Positions 23,430 through 35,257 are shown, counted from the stretch's first letter. The stretch is 64,000 nt of DNA from Ophioderma brevispina (GCA_023653785.1 JAMKCH010072154.1:1-64000), one strand, 5' to 3'. Translations and numbers: made by a program. Notes: generated by a model not told the origin, from the sequence alone.

Positions 23430-23830
23430 ACCCAGGGGTTACTGTAACGGCGGAACCGTTAGCGGGAACTAGCGCTGGACGAAACCGCACCAGTACCCGC
23501 ACACGGAACCCCGCGTGAGCGGAGGACAACCTAGGCGACGCGCTGCGCGCCCACCTAGCCCGTGAAGGCCGAAGCAAGCAGCACGGGCCAGATTAACCCC
23601 GCGTGGCTGGGCAGGCTAGCCATGCGGGGTGTGCTGAAAAGGCTGAACCGTAGCGGGAACTAGCGCTGGACGAACCGCACCAGTAACCGCGCACGGTAAC
23701 CCCGCGTGAGCGTGGGCCAACCTAGCGAAGCGCCCGCTGCGCCTCAACCTACCCGTTAAGGGCTGGTGAACTCGCAGCACGACAGATTGAACACCGGCGT
23801 GGCTAAGCAGTCTAGCCATGCGGGAGCAAG
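23430..23830. repeat. Internal ~195-bp tandem repeats, copy B
   Basis: Two full units and flanking partials carrying GGAACCGTTAGCGGGAACTA, GACGAACCGCACCAGTA, CCCGCGTGAGCG, GCGACGCGCTGCGC and GGCTAGCCATGCGGG-type blocks. Homologous to 10,740-11,400. Confidence 0.7.
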
Positions 23831-24753
23831 TGGCGTATAAACGACACCGCACCGCCGCAAGCGCCCCATAGCGGGGGCGCCGAGGAACCCAACCCACCTC
23901 ATGGCTTGACGAATCAGCCCCTAGACCGGTACCGCCAGGCAGGCGGCGCGGATCCGCAGAGATCCGAGGACGCCTAAACCACGAGCGCCGGGTGACGGTA
24001 CTGTGCGATGGATCGGCCGAGAAAACCCGGGCGTCACCATATCCCACCCTCAGGAGGTAGAAAAAACCGCTACCGGACGGACTGCAGCTGCCCAATCCCA
24101 CAGGGAAAAGGCTGAGCAGACCACGCTAGCCTGCACGATAAAGCAAAACGGAGCTAAATCCAGTTCGAGCCAGCGCCGGCAGCGTGGTAGTCAGTCAAGC
24201 CCCCCGATGGAGCCGGCCGGACTAGCACGCTCTGCGATACCGGGATGACATCCGCGCCGCCAAAAATCCCCAGGGAAAAAGGCATAGCAGACCGCGCTAG
24301 CCTGCACCGGAGAAGGCCCCTAGGCTAGAACCAGGCGAGCCGCGGCCGGTACTGAGGTAGACGGGCGGAACTCTCCCGAGAGAGAAACGCCCTATAACAC
24401 GCCATGAAGCTCCCAAAGCACGGGGGCCAGCCTGGAATAACCTCGGACGGAGCCCCGAACCCCACCCCCCACCCCTTTTCCTTAGCGAACTAACAGGGAA
24501 ACAGTGGTCACTGGCGAACCATCGCAAACTGAAGGTCAACCGCAAACGAGCACCCCAACGTAGCGACAGCGGAAGCGAGACCCGTAATGAACGCACGGAG
24601 AAGAAAAAGAAAAAGGCGGTCACGGGGGCGTGGGGTGAAGCGAGCCAGAGGGGCGCGCGGGTCGGAACGAAAAGAACAAGAAAAAAACAAAGGCGAGCCG
24701 AGGTAAGACCCGGCCGCCAACGCGAGACCAAAGATACCGTCGCCACCCCCCCG

Positions 24754-24788
<35 letters not shown>
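24754..24788. repeat. Poly(C) run of about 35
   Basis: Uninterrupted C run near the right end of copy B, next to GGGTTAACAAAGTCACACA. In copy A the same position (about 12,890) reads GGGGGTGGTGGTAACAAAGT, so the run differs between copies. Confidence 0.9.
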
Positions 24789-24790
<2 letters not shown>

Positions 24791-25499
24791 GTTAACAAAG
24801 TCACACAACGGTAAAATTTCAAAAGTCAAGTTTTCAATATTTTATTAAAATACAACAAGCATAAGATAAAAAATAGACACATCACCCAAAAGAACTGGTT
24901 TTTTTTATTGAAGTTGACAACTAAAAAAAAAAGAATAGAACACAGGCTCACAGAAGTAAGGCATCCAAAGCACGCCAACACGTGCGGCAATGGCTGCCTT
25001 TGTTTAGTTTTTCCCGCTACACAGATCACATGACCCCATCGGACGGCAAAAAAGGATCCACAATAAAAGCTCTCCGACGGGAGTAAAAGTCGCCGTTTAT
25101 TCCGTCCAATAGAGCGTATAAATCCAGTATCTAATCCAGTAAGGAATCTCTCCAGATTAGTATTGGTTATAGTATAGGAGTATTCCGTTGAGACGACAAA
25201 AAACAGCTCCGTATCACAAATCTCAGTAATTGGTGCTAATCCAGAGCCGCGATGTAAAGCGTCCGTTTGTATGGCGGCTTAAAACGGAATTGAGAAGAGT
25301 CATGGTCGACAGGGTGTGACCTGGGTCACTGGTCGAGTGCCATTTTCTATTTTAGGGGTGCTAAAATGGTGATTTGGGGGCCATTCACTCTCAGAAGGAA
25401 AAATGCATATGTTGTTTCAGTCTATATTGGTGTAAAGGAAATCAGTTCAGTGCGTAATGATTTAAACAGTCGGCAGTAACTTCTCATCGTTTCTATCTC

Positions 25500-26250
25500 A
25501 GATGCCCTTCGCTAGCTTCAGGCACAGCCAATTTATCTCGCGTAGTGAGGACAAAATCAGCTACTGGAACCAAGTGCCACCCCTAGTGGCTCTCAGTCCA
25601 AAATGCAAATTTTCATCACTATTAGAGTAAATTACATCGGTCCTCGGGACCGCTTTGAGTCGCCTGCCGTCGCGGTTAGTGAATGATAGGCCTAAAGAAT
25701 TTGACCTCGATATGTGACCTTTGACCTTCAGCAACAAATGAGGGATCCCAGTTGCCCTATGATTCAAGTTTGGTTCCAATTGAACTTCAACTTTTCATAT
25801 GAGGTCAATTTGTACATTTTCAGCCTATTTACAAACTGACCTCACATGGACCTTTGACCTTGGCATGTGACCGTTTGACTTCATCAGCAAATGAGGGATC
25901 CCATGTTGCACCTATGATTCAAGTTTGGTTCCAATTGAACTTCAACTTTTTACATATAGGTCAATTTTACATTTTCAGCCTATTTTACAACTTGACCTCA
26001 ACATGACTTTGACCTTGGCATGTGTGCCCTTTTGTTGACGCTAATCAACAAGAGTGGGGGATGCCATGTTGCACCTTGTGACCAAGTTTGGTTTAAATCC
26101 ATCAAAGTATGTGGATATCTACATGCAAATGTTTAACCATTTTTCACAACAGACATCAACAGACATCAACAACAGGACTACAAAAAACAACAGTGGACCA
26201 AAGTGATCCCTATGTGTCTTCCTGCCTTAGGGCAGAGGCGCACAAAAATG
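25500..26250. repeat. TGACCT-rich interspersed repeat, copy 1
   Basis: A degenerate tRNA-like head (25,505-25,610) is followed by TACATCGGTCCTCGG..ACCGCTT, GTCGCCTGCCGTCGCGGTTA, GTGAATGATAGGCCTAAA, then about two ~165-bp tandem units of TGACCTTTGACCTT / CATGTGACC / GGATCCCATGTTGC / CAAGTTTGGTTCCAATTGAA, ending CCTGCCTTAGGGCAGAGG. The unit contains TGACCTTTGACC, the complement of a perfect DR1 nuclear-receptor half-site pair. Matches 45,221-45,842. Confidence 0.7.
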
Positions 26251-27860
26251 GGGTTCGTTTCAATGAATTGTGATACGGTATAGTAAAATCTCAATACACA
26301 TATTTTGGAGTACAAGTCAAAATTCAGGCAGACTTTAAGCGATTTATTGGTATAAATCAATCGGCAAATTATAAGGAAATTTCCCTAATAAAACGTACCA
26401 GATGGTTTTCATGGAAAGGAGTATCTTGCGAAAAAAAATCCACGATTTATCCGACCAATATACACAACTGTACAACGATCATGGAAGCTACCCTGTTTAT
26501 TCCCTGTGGTATATTTACAACAACGCCGCATGCAATACCGAAACAGAAGCCAGCGAAAATATATCCCATCCGCGCATATATCACCTGACTTTGCCACAAG
26601 CCTCATCCTTTTGAAACTTCGTTGAGCACCACAAAGGATAGGAGTGAAGTTGTTTAGAATTTTTTTGCAAAAAAAAACTACACTTTTTAAAACCTCAGTG
26701 ATATGAGAAAATGTTAAGAGGGTTGTTTAGATATCATTTTGTGATTAACAAAGGTTTTTTAGTTGGCATGATCAACACTAACAATCCAAAAAAAGGTGGA
26801 CATTGAAAAGGGGGTCGCGTACTATTTAGTTTTATCGCAGACGCACTGGAAACCACTGATTCTATAAAAGGGATGGCTACACAACGGTAATTAGATATTA
26901 GATGAAGGGAGGCACCGGGCGGGATCTTGTCTAGCGAACACAATACCATTCCACTGTTCCAGAGACACCTGTTCAACAAAAGTTGTATCTCGAGTGCTTG
27001 TTTTAAGGACATGCCATCCCATACGCGCCAATACAATGAGCTCACGAATTAGCTTGTTTTGGGATTCTGTAGTCTGTTATGTCGCTTATCCACATTTCAA
27101 TGGAGAACAATTTGGTCATAAATTGAGCCGGTTCTTAAACACCTGCTTGGGCTCTTTTTAGATGACCATATGGCATCAGTTGCTTCATTTACGAGCCCAG
27201 GGTTCCAATTTCCATTGTATAGAGATCAGTGTTCGAACCCCACTAATGCGCGGTTCACAATCTACGTAATTGTCAATTACCGGGTAGTAGCGCTTCTGGT
27301 ATGATGGAGGAGTTCCTAATTTCTTTTAAAAAACTATATCTCAAGAATCCCAGGCTCATTTTATAAAACATAGGCACAAATGTATGACATTTTGATAAAT
27401 TTATAATTTTAAAGGAAAACGCTTAAATTAAAGCTGTTGTTTTTAATTCCCATGTTAAAGTAAACGCGATAGTTTCATACAGCCCAGCAGGCACTTGACT
27501 AACAATCCCGATCTCTTTCAATTGGTGTGAAAGACTAACATGGGCTGGTGGCAAAACGATAGCGGTAAATAATAAACGTGGCAGCTTCCTTAAATCGTTC
27601 TAGTGCTTCGAAAGTTAAGCGTTAAAATGGTGTTTTCCACAAGGAATACTCCAATGAACCATGCAAACCATATGGTACGTCATATTAGGGAATTATACAT
27701 ATATATGTCAATAATTATACCAATAAATTCCTTTAATGTAAGAGTATGCTTTTCTGTTAAATTTGCTATGCGCTTTTGTTGGAATAAAACATACTCCCAA
27801 CTTCTTACACATTGGTCTAGGGACTTAATGCATAATATTGATTTGGATTAAATACCGACC
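26250..27860. other. Intron, nothing recognised
   Basis: No exon, inverted repeat or RT fragment seen. Short open frames exist on both strands (for example 26,402-26,614) but overlap one another and match no family I know. Confidence 0.4.
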
Positions 27861-28173
27861 TAAGGTGCGTGTTACATCATCTTTGGGACCCCCTGGTTTT
27901 GATATCAGAAGAAAAGCGTATTTTTATCATTGTCGTCCTAAATTTGAGCCCTAAAATCCAGTTTCATTCCCAAGATATAACCACAAAAAAAGCAGTTTAG
28001 TGGCTAACCCTCAATATAGTTACAGTATTGAATAGGGATTTGCAACAATGTTGCGTCTACCATCAAAACCGCAGTGTTTCCCACGGACTTGATGGGGTGT
28101 AGGTGCAAGTGCCAGGCTCTTCATATCAAGTAGTAGAGAACACAATGCCCATAAATCGGAACAAGCACCTTTA
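27861..28173. mobile_element. MITE-like element, copy 1
   Basis: Collinear with 36,630-37,000: TAAGGTGCGTGTT at left, GATATCAGA.GAAA, ATTGTCGTCCT.AAATTTGAG, CATTCCCAAGATATAA, TTGATGGGGTGTA.GTGCAAGT and CATAAATCGGAACAAGCACC + TTTAA at right. The right end is the inverse of the left, about 15 bp. It lacks the poly(C) present in the other copy. Non-coding. Confidence 0.65.
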
Positions 28174-28263
28174 AGATTGTGATGCATATTTTAAATTAGA
28201 CAAGCAAAATTTGGTTGTTTTCACTCCTTTAACAACACAAAGTAAACACACACAATTCCTTAC

Positions 28264-28428
28264 CTGAAAGAGCAATTCTTTAGTGTTGATATCATACACT
28301 AAGCATGTATTATGCTCATCTACAACAGCCAGTCTGGTGCGTGAACAACTGATGTCTAGGCAACGCACTGAGGTCTGCTGTTTCAGAATCTGTATTGGGA
28401 ATGGGTTGTCTACAAAGATCTTCAGCAC
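28264..28428 (-). CDS. IFT122: IFT122 exon, [15 protein letters not shown] block
   Basis: 165 bp, 55 intact codons, phase 0. It starts [20 protein letters not shown] and ends [8 protein letters not shown]-like (observed NTKELLFQ); human reads [40 protein letters not shown]. Acceptor CATTGCAG, donor GTAAGG. A foldback transposon begins only 52 bases upstream in the adjoining intron. Confidence 0.96.
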
Positions 28429-28480
28429 CTGCAATGAGAGGGCACCATGTCAAATCCATTGTTTGAAATCTTTTCCTATA

Positions 28481-29580
28481 CAGGCTGTCCCAAAAAATAG
28501 TTAACACTCAGAACAAGGGCATTTTGTGTAAAAGAAAGTACTCATGGGTCTTCGTTTGGTACTCCTTTGAAGCCAATAAAATAAGCTTTTATTTGCCGTT
28601 TATTTCATTCCAAACCGATACGTAAAACAAAAGATATGCTTCATCAAAAAGGAGAGGGCAAAATCGGATTGGTCCGATTTGCATTGGTTACATTTGTAAG
28701 ATTGAAGGAAACATGATTTTATAACATACTCAAACCTGGAAGTTATTGATTGGCTATTGAACCTACTGAAGGCATTGCCAATCCCTTTTGAACTCTAATA
28801 TGTTAAATAGAGTGTGAACGTTGTCTTTATGATCAGCAATACTTTGGTGTGCATTTTTTTTTCAAATATTAACCAGTGAGTTCACTTTCATTAGAACACT
28901 TATAGCCTTACCGAATCACTCAAAATTAGAAAGAATGCTAAACCAAACCAAACCAACCCAAACAAACAATCAGAAACTTCCACATTGAATTTCCAAGGAA
29001 ACCTATGATTCTGTAGACAGGACAAACAAGTGATAAAAACACGCAAAGAAACAAAAAAGAAAAATAAACTTCTGAAAATAGGCCTACATGGATAGTGAAG
29101 CAGGCGGAATTGGAAATAAATATGCCAGTCATGCAGCAGCAGACCCAACAGACCCATAATGGACCAGAATAGCAAAACCTCAAGCCAACATATCTCTTGT
29201 CAGAAGAGCCGTTATGCTATATTCAACGATGAGCACTTGGTAAAACACGGTGACAGGAATTTTGAAGTCTTCCTTCAATAAAATAAAACAGTAAGGTCCA
29301 TTTCTTTTCCTTTTAATATGGAAATAAGTTGTTCTCTGTAGTTAGATATATTCATGTTGCGTCATGCATTTCAAATGCTTAATTAGAGGCAGAAATCGGA
29401 CCAAGTTGATTTTTGATGAAGCATATCTTGAGTTCTACACATCGGACTGGAATGAAATAAATGTCAAATAAAAGCTTATTTTATTGGCTTCAAGAAATTA
29501 CCAAACAAAGACCCATGCGTACTTTTCTTTTACCCAAAATGCCCTCGTCCCGAGTGTTAACATTTTTTTGGGACAGCCTG
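28481..29580. mobile_element. Tc1/mariner-type element with ~165-bp inverted repeats, TA target site
   Basis: Begins CAGGCTGTCCCAAAAAATAG + TTAACACTC and ends with its inverse ..GGGACAGCCTG. TA dinucleotides flank it at 28,479-28,480 and 29,581-29,582. The inverted repeats stay aligned through AAGCCAATAAAATAAGCTTT and ATATGCTTCATCAAAAA, about 165 bp. No transposase with a DDE/D triad seen in the 750-bp interior, so it is a non-autonomous derivative. Confidence 0.85.
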
Positions 29581-29582
29581 TA

Positions 29583-31793
29583 GATGAGTTAACATGTGAC
29601 GTCAGCGCCGGGCAATGAACAAAGCACTGCCCAGCAATATGCGTGAGCACCTGCAGGGCTTGTGCTTTTAAAATTTGCTCTCAATACGGGCATGATAAGG
29701 CTATTGAATGCTGTAACTGTATGGGCATACTCTTCGCACCTCTAACATGTCAGTAGACCAGGTGCTAACTTGTGGACATTGATGTCACCTCGTCTATACT
29801 ACTCTATACAATCTGTGCAATGGTAGATTTTATGTGGAAACACATTTGGTAATACTATATCAGGTGTGTAGTGAGGCAACTGAACTGGGGGAAAGGGGTG
29901 AGCAAAATTCCCAAGTCGTCCCAGTGACTGATTGACTGACTGACTGACTTAATCCTCTTCGTCCCTGCTGGGACATACGGCCGTGATAAGATTGTTCCAT
30001 CTGGTCCTATCCTTGGCTATGCACTGTGCCTGGCCCCATGTAAGTGCTAAATGGGACCAAATGTGTGACGTGTGAAAATAAATATCCTCCTGTCCCTTTT
30101 AATTTGGCAATAGTTCTAACTATATTCAAACAAAGGAGTTAGTGGCACTAATTTCATAAAGTGATTATACATCCCAAATTCAAAAATGGCTGAATTTAGT
30201 GTGAAAGAGTCCTTTGATTTCCCTCTCGCCTATAGAGACACAGCTATGTGACAACCACTGAAAATGAATGGGGAACTGTAGTAATTTTTGGTAAATGCAG
30301 GCAATTAAAGGTGGGTGACCCAACCATGATCCAATGATCCAAATTTTCACATGGAAGCATATCACCAAAAACATCTGATTAAAAATTTTGATTTTATAAT
30401 ATGGATGGCTTGAGGCGTGATACCAGAATATATTGGACGAGCCTAATGAAAATAATCGGATGAGCCAATATGGGATGAGCCAACGGCGAATCCGATATTG
30501 GCGAATCCAATATTTTCATACAGTGAATCCAATATATTCAGTATCACCCGAAAAAAGCAATCCCACTATTATCATTATAATGTTCTAAGAATCTGACTCA
30601 ATACGGATTTACCATCTGTCTTGAGATTCATCTAGCACTCCTGACAGAAATTGGGCCTGGCTTTCAGTCCAAATTGAATGTGACTTCAAGTCTTCAGGAT
30701 TTTTTCTAACAAATAACAATTATAATATAGTAAACTTTTTTAGCTTTGAAAATATATGTGGAAGGAAAAAAAAAAATCGGATTATGACTGGCAGTAAATT
30801 CAATTACAAAATTTTGGGACCAGTTTGGTCCAGAGTTTACCCATTTGGATTTGTGAACTTAGGCTAGCCTAGGGGGCTAAGCTAGTTATGCCTGCCCACC
30901 TTGAATTACTTTGGCAATTTATTGTGGATTGTTCTCTGTAAACGGCTGGTTGTTTATTTTCATATGTCTTTACTACTCACTCAGAAGCTCAGATCCAAAT
31001 TCGAAAAAGCAGGGACATTTCAAGTTCCAGTGGGGTACGCCTCACTATAGGGCTAAGCTAAGGCTAGGCTAGGCTAGCATGCAGTAGTTACTTAGTTTCT
31101 TGATAATGATGCAGATCATGGCCCAGATGATTAAGATCGTTATATGTCAAGCCTCAATGATTTGGTGGATTATTTTTGAAGGAAATATGGCAGATTCTGC
31201 CATGCTATTTTGTAGATCGCCAAGTTCATTTGCGTGTACATTTATACCAAAATCAGAAATTCACAATCTTTTTTTGTCAGTTTACTGTCCTGTTTTGCTA
31301 TCTTACCTAAATTTTTGTACTTCATGAGTGGAATATCATGTCCTCGTATTTCGTGAAATTAAATATTAATTAGTATTTACTTCCTAGACTTCCTAGTTTT
31401 TTATTTTATTTACTGTAGACTTGTATGGATGGAAGATTCTTAGAACATAATAATGAGTTAAATCGGCCAGCCGTTTGGATAGTAGAAGCAAAAATGTGTA
31501 CTAAATTGGCCCATAGACAGTGTATGTTAATGAATGTGGTATACAACACTGTGAACATTTTTGTTTATAAAATCAAAAGGAAACATTTCCTGGGCCTAAA
31601 ATTTCACTGGGGCAATGTGAAAAATATGAACTTTCTTCTGATATCAAAATCTCCATTTTTGATGGGTAAATTGGGGGGGGGGGGGGGACGAGGTTGTCGA
31701 TCGGGTCACCCACCTTTAAAATAGAGAGAGCAATAAATGCATCTTATTCAATGATCTAATACATTTTAAAGAAAATTCCCATGTCAGACCTAC
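29583..31793. other. Intron with microsatellite and a foldback
   Basis: A (GACT)n tract lies at 29,928-29,948. A ~135-bp foldback lies at 30,415-30,550. A G run of about 16 lies at 31,672-31,687. Otherwise AT-rich, with no exon recognised. Confidence 0.5.
30415..30550. repeat. Foldback (CGTGATACCAGAATATATTG..)
   Basis: The left arm CGTGATACCAGAATATATTG + GA is the inverse, with small changes, of the right arm ..TCCAATATATTCAGTATCAC + CC. Inside, GATGAGCCAATAT and GGCGAATCC..ATATTGG motifs alternate. Consistent with a very short MITE. Confidence 0.6.
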
Positions 31794-31931
31794 CTGTCCA
31801 TTTTTGAGGCCCACAAGTAAGCCTTCTCGACAACTTGGTCCTCCTATGACTTTGATGTAACGGATTAATGCCTCCATCACCCATTCTCTTTCCTTGGTAC
31901 CAGAGAACGTCAGACTCAATAATTTCCTTTC
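31794..31931 (-). CDS. IFT122: IFT122 exon, [13 protein letters not shown] block
   Basis: 138 bp, 46 intact codons, phase 0. It begins [20 protein letters not shown] and ends [12 protein letters not shown]; human reads [32 protein letters not shown]. Acceptor ACTTACAG, donor GTAGGT. It belongs to the second beta-propeller. No frame damage. Confidence 0.96.
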
Positions 31932-32931
31932 CTGTAAGTTTCACATAATGAAATACGATAATTATAAAAGAAAACCTCTTAAACACAGCCTGAAATCAAA
32001 AGCTAATATATCAAATATGCAAGATATTTCAGTTAGTTTAATATAACACCTCAATAACATGATTTCTGTCATTTTGAAATCATAAAAAAGCTGTAATTGG
32101 ATTAAGGGTCTCTATAAATATCCTTTTGGTATTAGATTCTTTTTTAGTTATTTTATATGCAATTTTAGGCAAGGCTACTATTGATCAAATAGTGATACAC
32201 ATAAAAATTAATCTTAACTCTGTGTGTGTGTGTGTGTAGGGGGAAGAAAATTATTGTGGTGCGTGTGTGTGCGTGTGTGTGTGTGTAATGCGTCATGCAT
32301 GTTTGTATGTGTGTTGGGGTTTGTGTGGTTTTGGTGTTGCAGTGTAAATACCTAACAACACCTACCAATCAATCCCAAACTTAATTGCAATTTAGTATCC
32401 TGTATCCAACCAGGCAGGGAAACTGTGCACAAATACCCATAGACAATTTTGAAGTGATAGCGCCACCCAGAGGCAATTTCGATGACTCTTAATTCATGTA
32501 GTATGACATATTGACCGGGGATGGCGTAGCGTAAATTACACAGCGCCACGTATGACCATCGATCGATACTGATTTCATGCAGTATGCCTCCACTCTCTTG
32601 ATCGAGGTAGCCTATCCCGATTTATTTAGGATCCCTGATCCAACTTCAAACAATTAATATAAATATAGTTTTTGAATGTTAAGCAAGATCTCTTTCTCTA
32701 ACAGAAGCTGTCAAACAACCTCTCACAACTTAGTTCTATAAATATTTGGTCGGTCAACTTCCAATATCTCCGAATTTTGCTTTAGAGATAGTTCATCATT
32801 CTCCAAAATCTTGGCAGTGATTTTTACTTCAGGGTTAAATTTGTTAACTTCCAATATCTCAGGGGGTCATCCTGCCTCAAACTATGGTTTTTAGTAATTT
32901 GTTCATTACATACACTACATTTCTCTCTTAC
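31932..32931. other. Intron with (GT)n microsatellite
   Basis: GT-rich microsatellite at about 32,220-32,330, interrupted by a GGGGGAAGAAAATT block. No exon or transposon found in the rest. Confidence 0.6.
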
Positions 32932-33076
32932 CTGACATAGAATAATATGTTTGGAGCACACCACGAGTAAGTTACAATCCACTTTCTTGGTGATCTTCTC
33001 CTTGACCCGATAGTGCATATCAGATGCATCGTCTGAGTACAGTTCATATACCACTAATTTTGTCTGAAAGTTGCAC
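32932..33076 (-). CDS. IFT122: IFT122 exon, YELYSDD..IILCQ block (one extra base)
   Basis: 145 bp. Two acceptors are possible. Using CCACAG at 33,077 gives VQLSDK followed, after one extra A in an AAAA run, by LVVYELYSDDASDMHYRVK and ending NLLVVCSKHIILCQ. This matches human IQLPEKILIYELY..SDMHYRVKEK..NLLVVCANHIILCQ over its full length. Using the nearer TTTCAG at 33,064 avoids the frameshift but drops a conserved VQLSDK. I prefer the longer exon with a one-base homopolymer error. It joins in phase 0 to both neighbours. Donor GTAAGAG. Confidence 0.92.
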
Positions 33077-33299
33077 CTGTGGAATTCAGTCAAATTATTG
33101 GACATTTTAATAAAATAACAGAACAGATTCTGCAGCCTAGGGTTTTATCTCTTTTTAGTGGGTGTGCCCAGCATTTAGGAGACACGCTTTCATATTTTGG
33201 CCAGATGGGAGGGGGGAACCCTCAGCCCCCAACAATAAAACACTGAATGGCAACAAACAGAACCACAATGACACATGTCTGTCAACCCAAAAGTAAATA

Positions 33300-34265
33300 G
33301 AGGGTGTCTCAGAAAGAACGTTACCCTCCAGAAACGGCCATTTTTGCTTACTTAATCGATCCTTATCTTCGTTTTAGTTTTATATTATGAAAATATGTAC
33401 TTTTTTTTTAATATTTGGTGAAAACAAGAAAGAAAACTGTGAAAAAATAACCAAATAATGACTATTTCCCTAAAAATGATGCAAACCTACTTTGTCCATG
33501 GCTAGCATTAGCAGAGGAAACCATGGATGCAAATATCCCCAACATAAAAATGTTTAAGACCCTCCTGGCCAATAATACTCTCAAATTCCAAGGTTCATTG
33601 CTGGTTCTAGAGTTCATTGTTCAGATCTCTACGCATTGCAGCATTATTTACGGCTGATTGTCCTGTTCCTTGACGACCATATATATCCCCTTTTTAGAGT
33701 CTTGCCATGCTCCAGAATTTTTTCTGTTCCCCTTGATTGCCATCTTACTGGGAACCCTACTTTGAGAGAAATCTTTACCCATTCACGATGGACGATGGTC
33801 CTTTAACCCAAGAGCAGTTCAGTAGAATATACTATTGTATGAGTCACGCCCAATGCCATTATTTGAAAGTGCGCTTTAACAAAATTCATATTTGCATTAT
33901 GATGGGAGACGGGTGAAGGGATTTAGGTTACTTCATTCTGAAGAACAAATTAATTTAAGTGCATGTTTCAGGTGCTTTTTAGGCATTACATTAATTAAAT
34001 CTGAGGACTTATGGGTGCTCAAATCCATAAGAATTACAATGTACATGTTTCTCTGCTATTGATAGCCGTGGACAAAGTAGGTTTGCATCATTTTTAGGGA
34101 AATAGTCATTGTTTGGTTATTTTTTTCACATTTTCTTTCTTGTTTTCACCATATGTTCAAAAACGTACATATTTTCATAATATAAAGCCAAAACAAGGAT
34201 AAGAATTGATTAAGTAAGCAAAAATGGCCGTTTGTGGAGGGTAACGTTCTTTCTGAGACACCCTG
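33300..34265. mobile_element. Inverted-repeat DNA element (AGGGTGTCTCAGAAAGAACG), TA target site
   Basis: 966 bp. The left end GAGGGTGTCTCAGAAAGAAC + GTTACCCTCC is the inverse of the right end ..GGAGGGTAACGTTCTTTCTG + AGACACCCTG. Repeats extend ~200 bp through GCCATTTTTGCTTACTTAAT and ATAGTCATT.TTTGGTTATTT. Flanked by TA at 33,298-33,299 and 34,266-34,267. No transposase seen. Tc1/mariner-type non-autonomous element. Confidence 0.85.
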
Positions 34266-34572
34266 TACATTATCATTCAAGCTTTTTAAAGGTACTCTAC
34301 CGGATTACAACATTTATTTTTCCATTTCATAGGAAGGGCCATTGCCAAAATACTTTAACTCCAAAATTTCATTTAAATCTGACATACCATTTTAATGTGA
34401 GTGGCAATAACATGTGTTATGATAGCCCATAGAGTAGTGATCAATCCATTTTATGGTTATGGTACACGAACCATATTTTAGCCTGTAGCATCAAAGTGGG
34501 AAAGAAGTCAGTCAAAATCTTTTGCAGATGAGATGAGACAATACAATGTTTCTAATGGTACCAAAAATCTCA
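34182..34572. repeat. Direct duplication, first copy (~390 bp)
   Basis: Identical to 34,868-35,257 except for one A in the terminal AAAAA/AAAA run; offset 686 bp. It includes the last ~84 bp of the inverted-repeat element plus ~305 bp of ordinary flank. Confidence 0.95.
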
Positions 34573-34867
34573 AAAAAAAAAAAAAAAAAAAAACTTGTAC
34601 ACAAGCCTTGCGGGAAAATTTTCGTTAATTATGCAAATTAGATACTTAATTAGCATATTTTACACCCAAAATCTAATCAGGTCGAGAACTCGTGGACCCG
34701 CTTCTTTCCACCAAGTTATATCATCATAGCCCTTACGGAACTCCAGATAAATCGTACACAAGCCCGTGAACACGGACGTCAGGCAGACAGACAGCATGAC
34801 AGCCAGACAGACAGACAGACAGAAAAGTGATTACTAAGTCTCTGCCGAACAAAGTTCAGGCGAGACA
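34573..34867 (+). mobile_element. Pearl-like 3' fragment with poly(A) and (CAGA)n
   Basis: Starts with an A-run of about 20, then one ~165-bp core (TACTTAATTAGCATATTTTA, AATCTAATCAGGTCGAGAAC, CCGCTTCTTTCCACCAAGTT, TTACGGAACTCCAGATAAAT), a CAGACAGA microsatellite (34,787-34,822) and a terminal hairpin at 34,836-34,866 (GTCTCTGCCGAAC / GTTCAGGCGAGAC). It is exactly bracketed by the two ~390-bp duplicate copies. Confidence 0.65.
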
Positions 34868-35257
34868 ATAAAGCCAAAACAAGGATAAGAATTGATTAAG
34901 TAAGCAAAAATGGCCGTTTGTGGAGGGTAACGTTCTTTCTGAGACACCCTGTACATTATCATTCAAGCTTTTTAAAGGTACTCTACCGGATTACAACATT
35001 TATTTTTCCATTTCATAGGAAGGGCCATTGCCAAAATACTTTAACTCCAAAATTTCATTTAAATCTGACATACCATTTTAATGTGAGTGGCAATAACATG
35101 TGTTATGATAGCCCATAGAGTAGTGATCAATCCATTTTATGGTTATGGTACACGAACCATATTTTAGCCTGTAGCATCAAAGTGGGAAAGAAGTCAGTCA
35201 AAATCTTTTGCAGATGAGATGAGACAATACAATGTTTCTAATGGTACCAAAATCTCA
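34868..35257. repeat. Direct duplication, second copy (~390 bp)
   Basis: See 34,182-34,572. The second copy continues into the sequence adjoining the IFT122 exon at 35,333. Confidence 0.95.

Larger units (their letters stand above)
18852..25466. mobile_element. Large GC-rich inverted-repeat element, copy B
   Basis: About 6.6 kb, same orientation as copy A. Left terminus TTTACACTGAACTGATTC; right terminus ..TATTGGTGTAAAGGAAATCA, GTTCAGTG. The right ~190 bp are the inverse of the left arm of the small element (18,555-18,750), sharing CACCCTGTCGACCA, CTTCTCAATTCCGTTT-type and CGGACGC. The interior is collinear with copy A over most of its length (for example CTAACTGCTCGGG..AGCCCGAGCAGAA at 20,198 and 6,990), but differs by very many one-base indels. 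No protein domain recognised. Confidence 0.65.

Noticed and set aside
25561..25779. Minus-strand GLSFTNRDGRR reading shared by the two TGACCT repeats as a conserved small protein
   Set aside because: The shared residues follow from DNA identity of the repeat; frames diverge immediately on either side.
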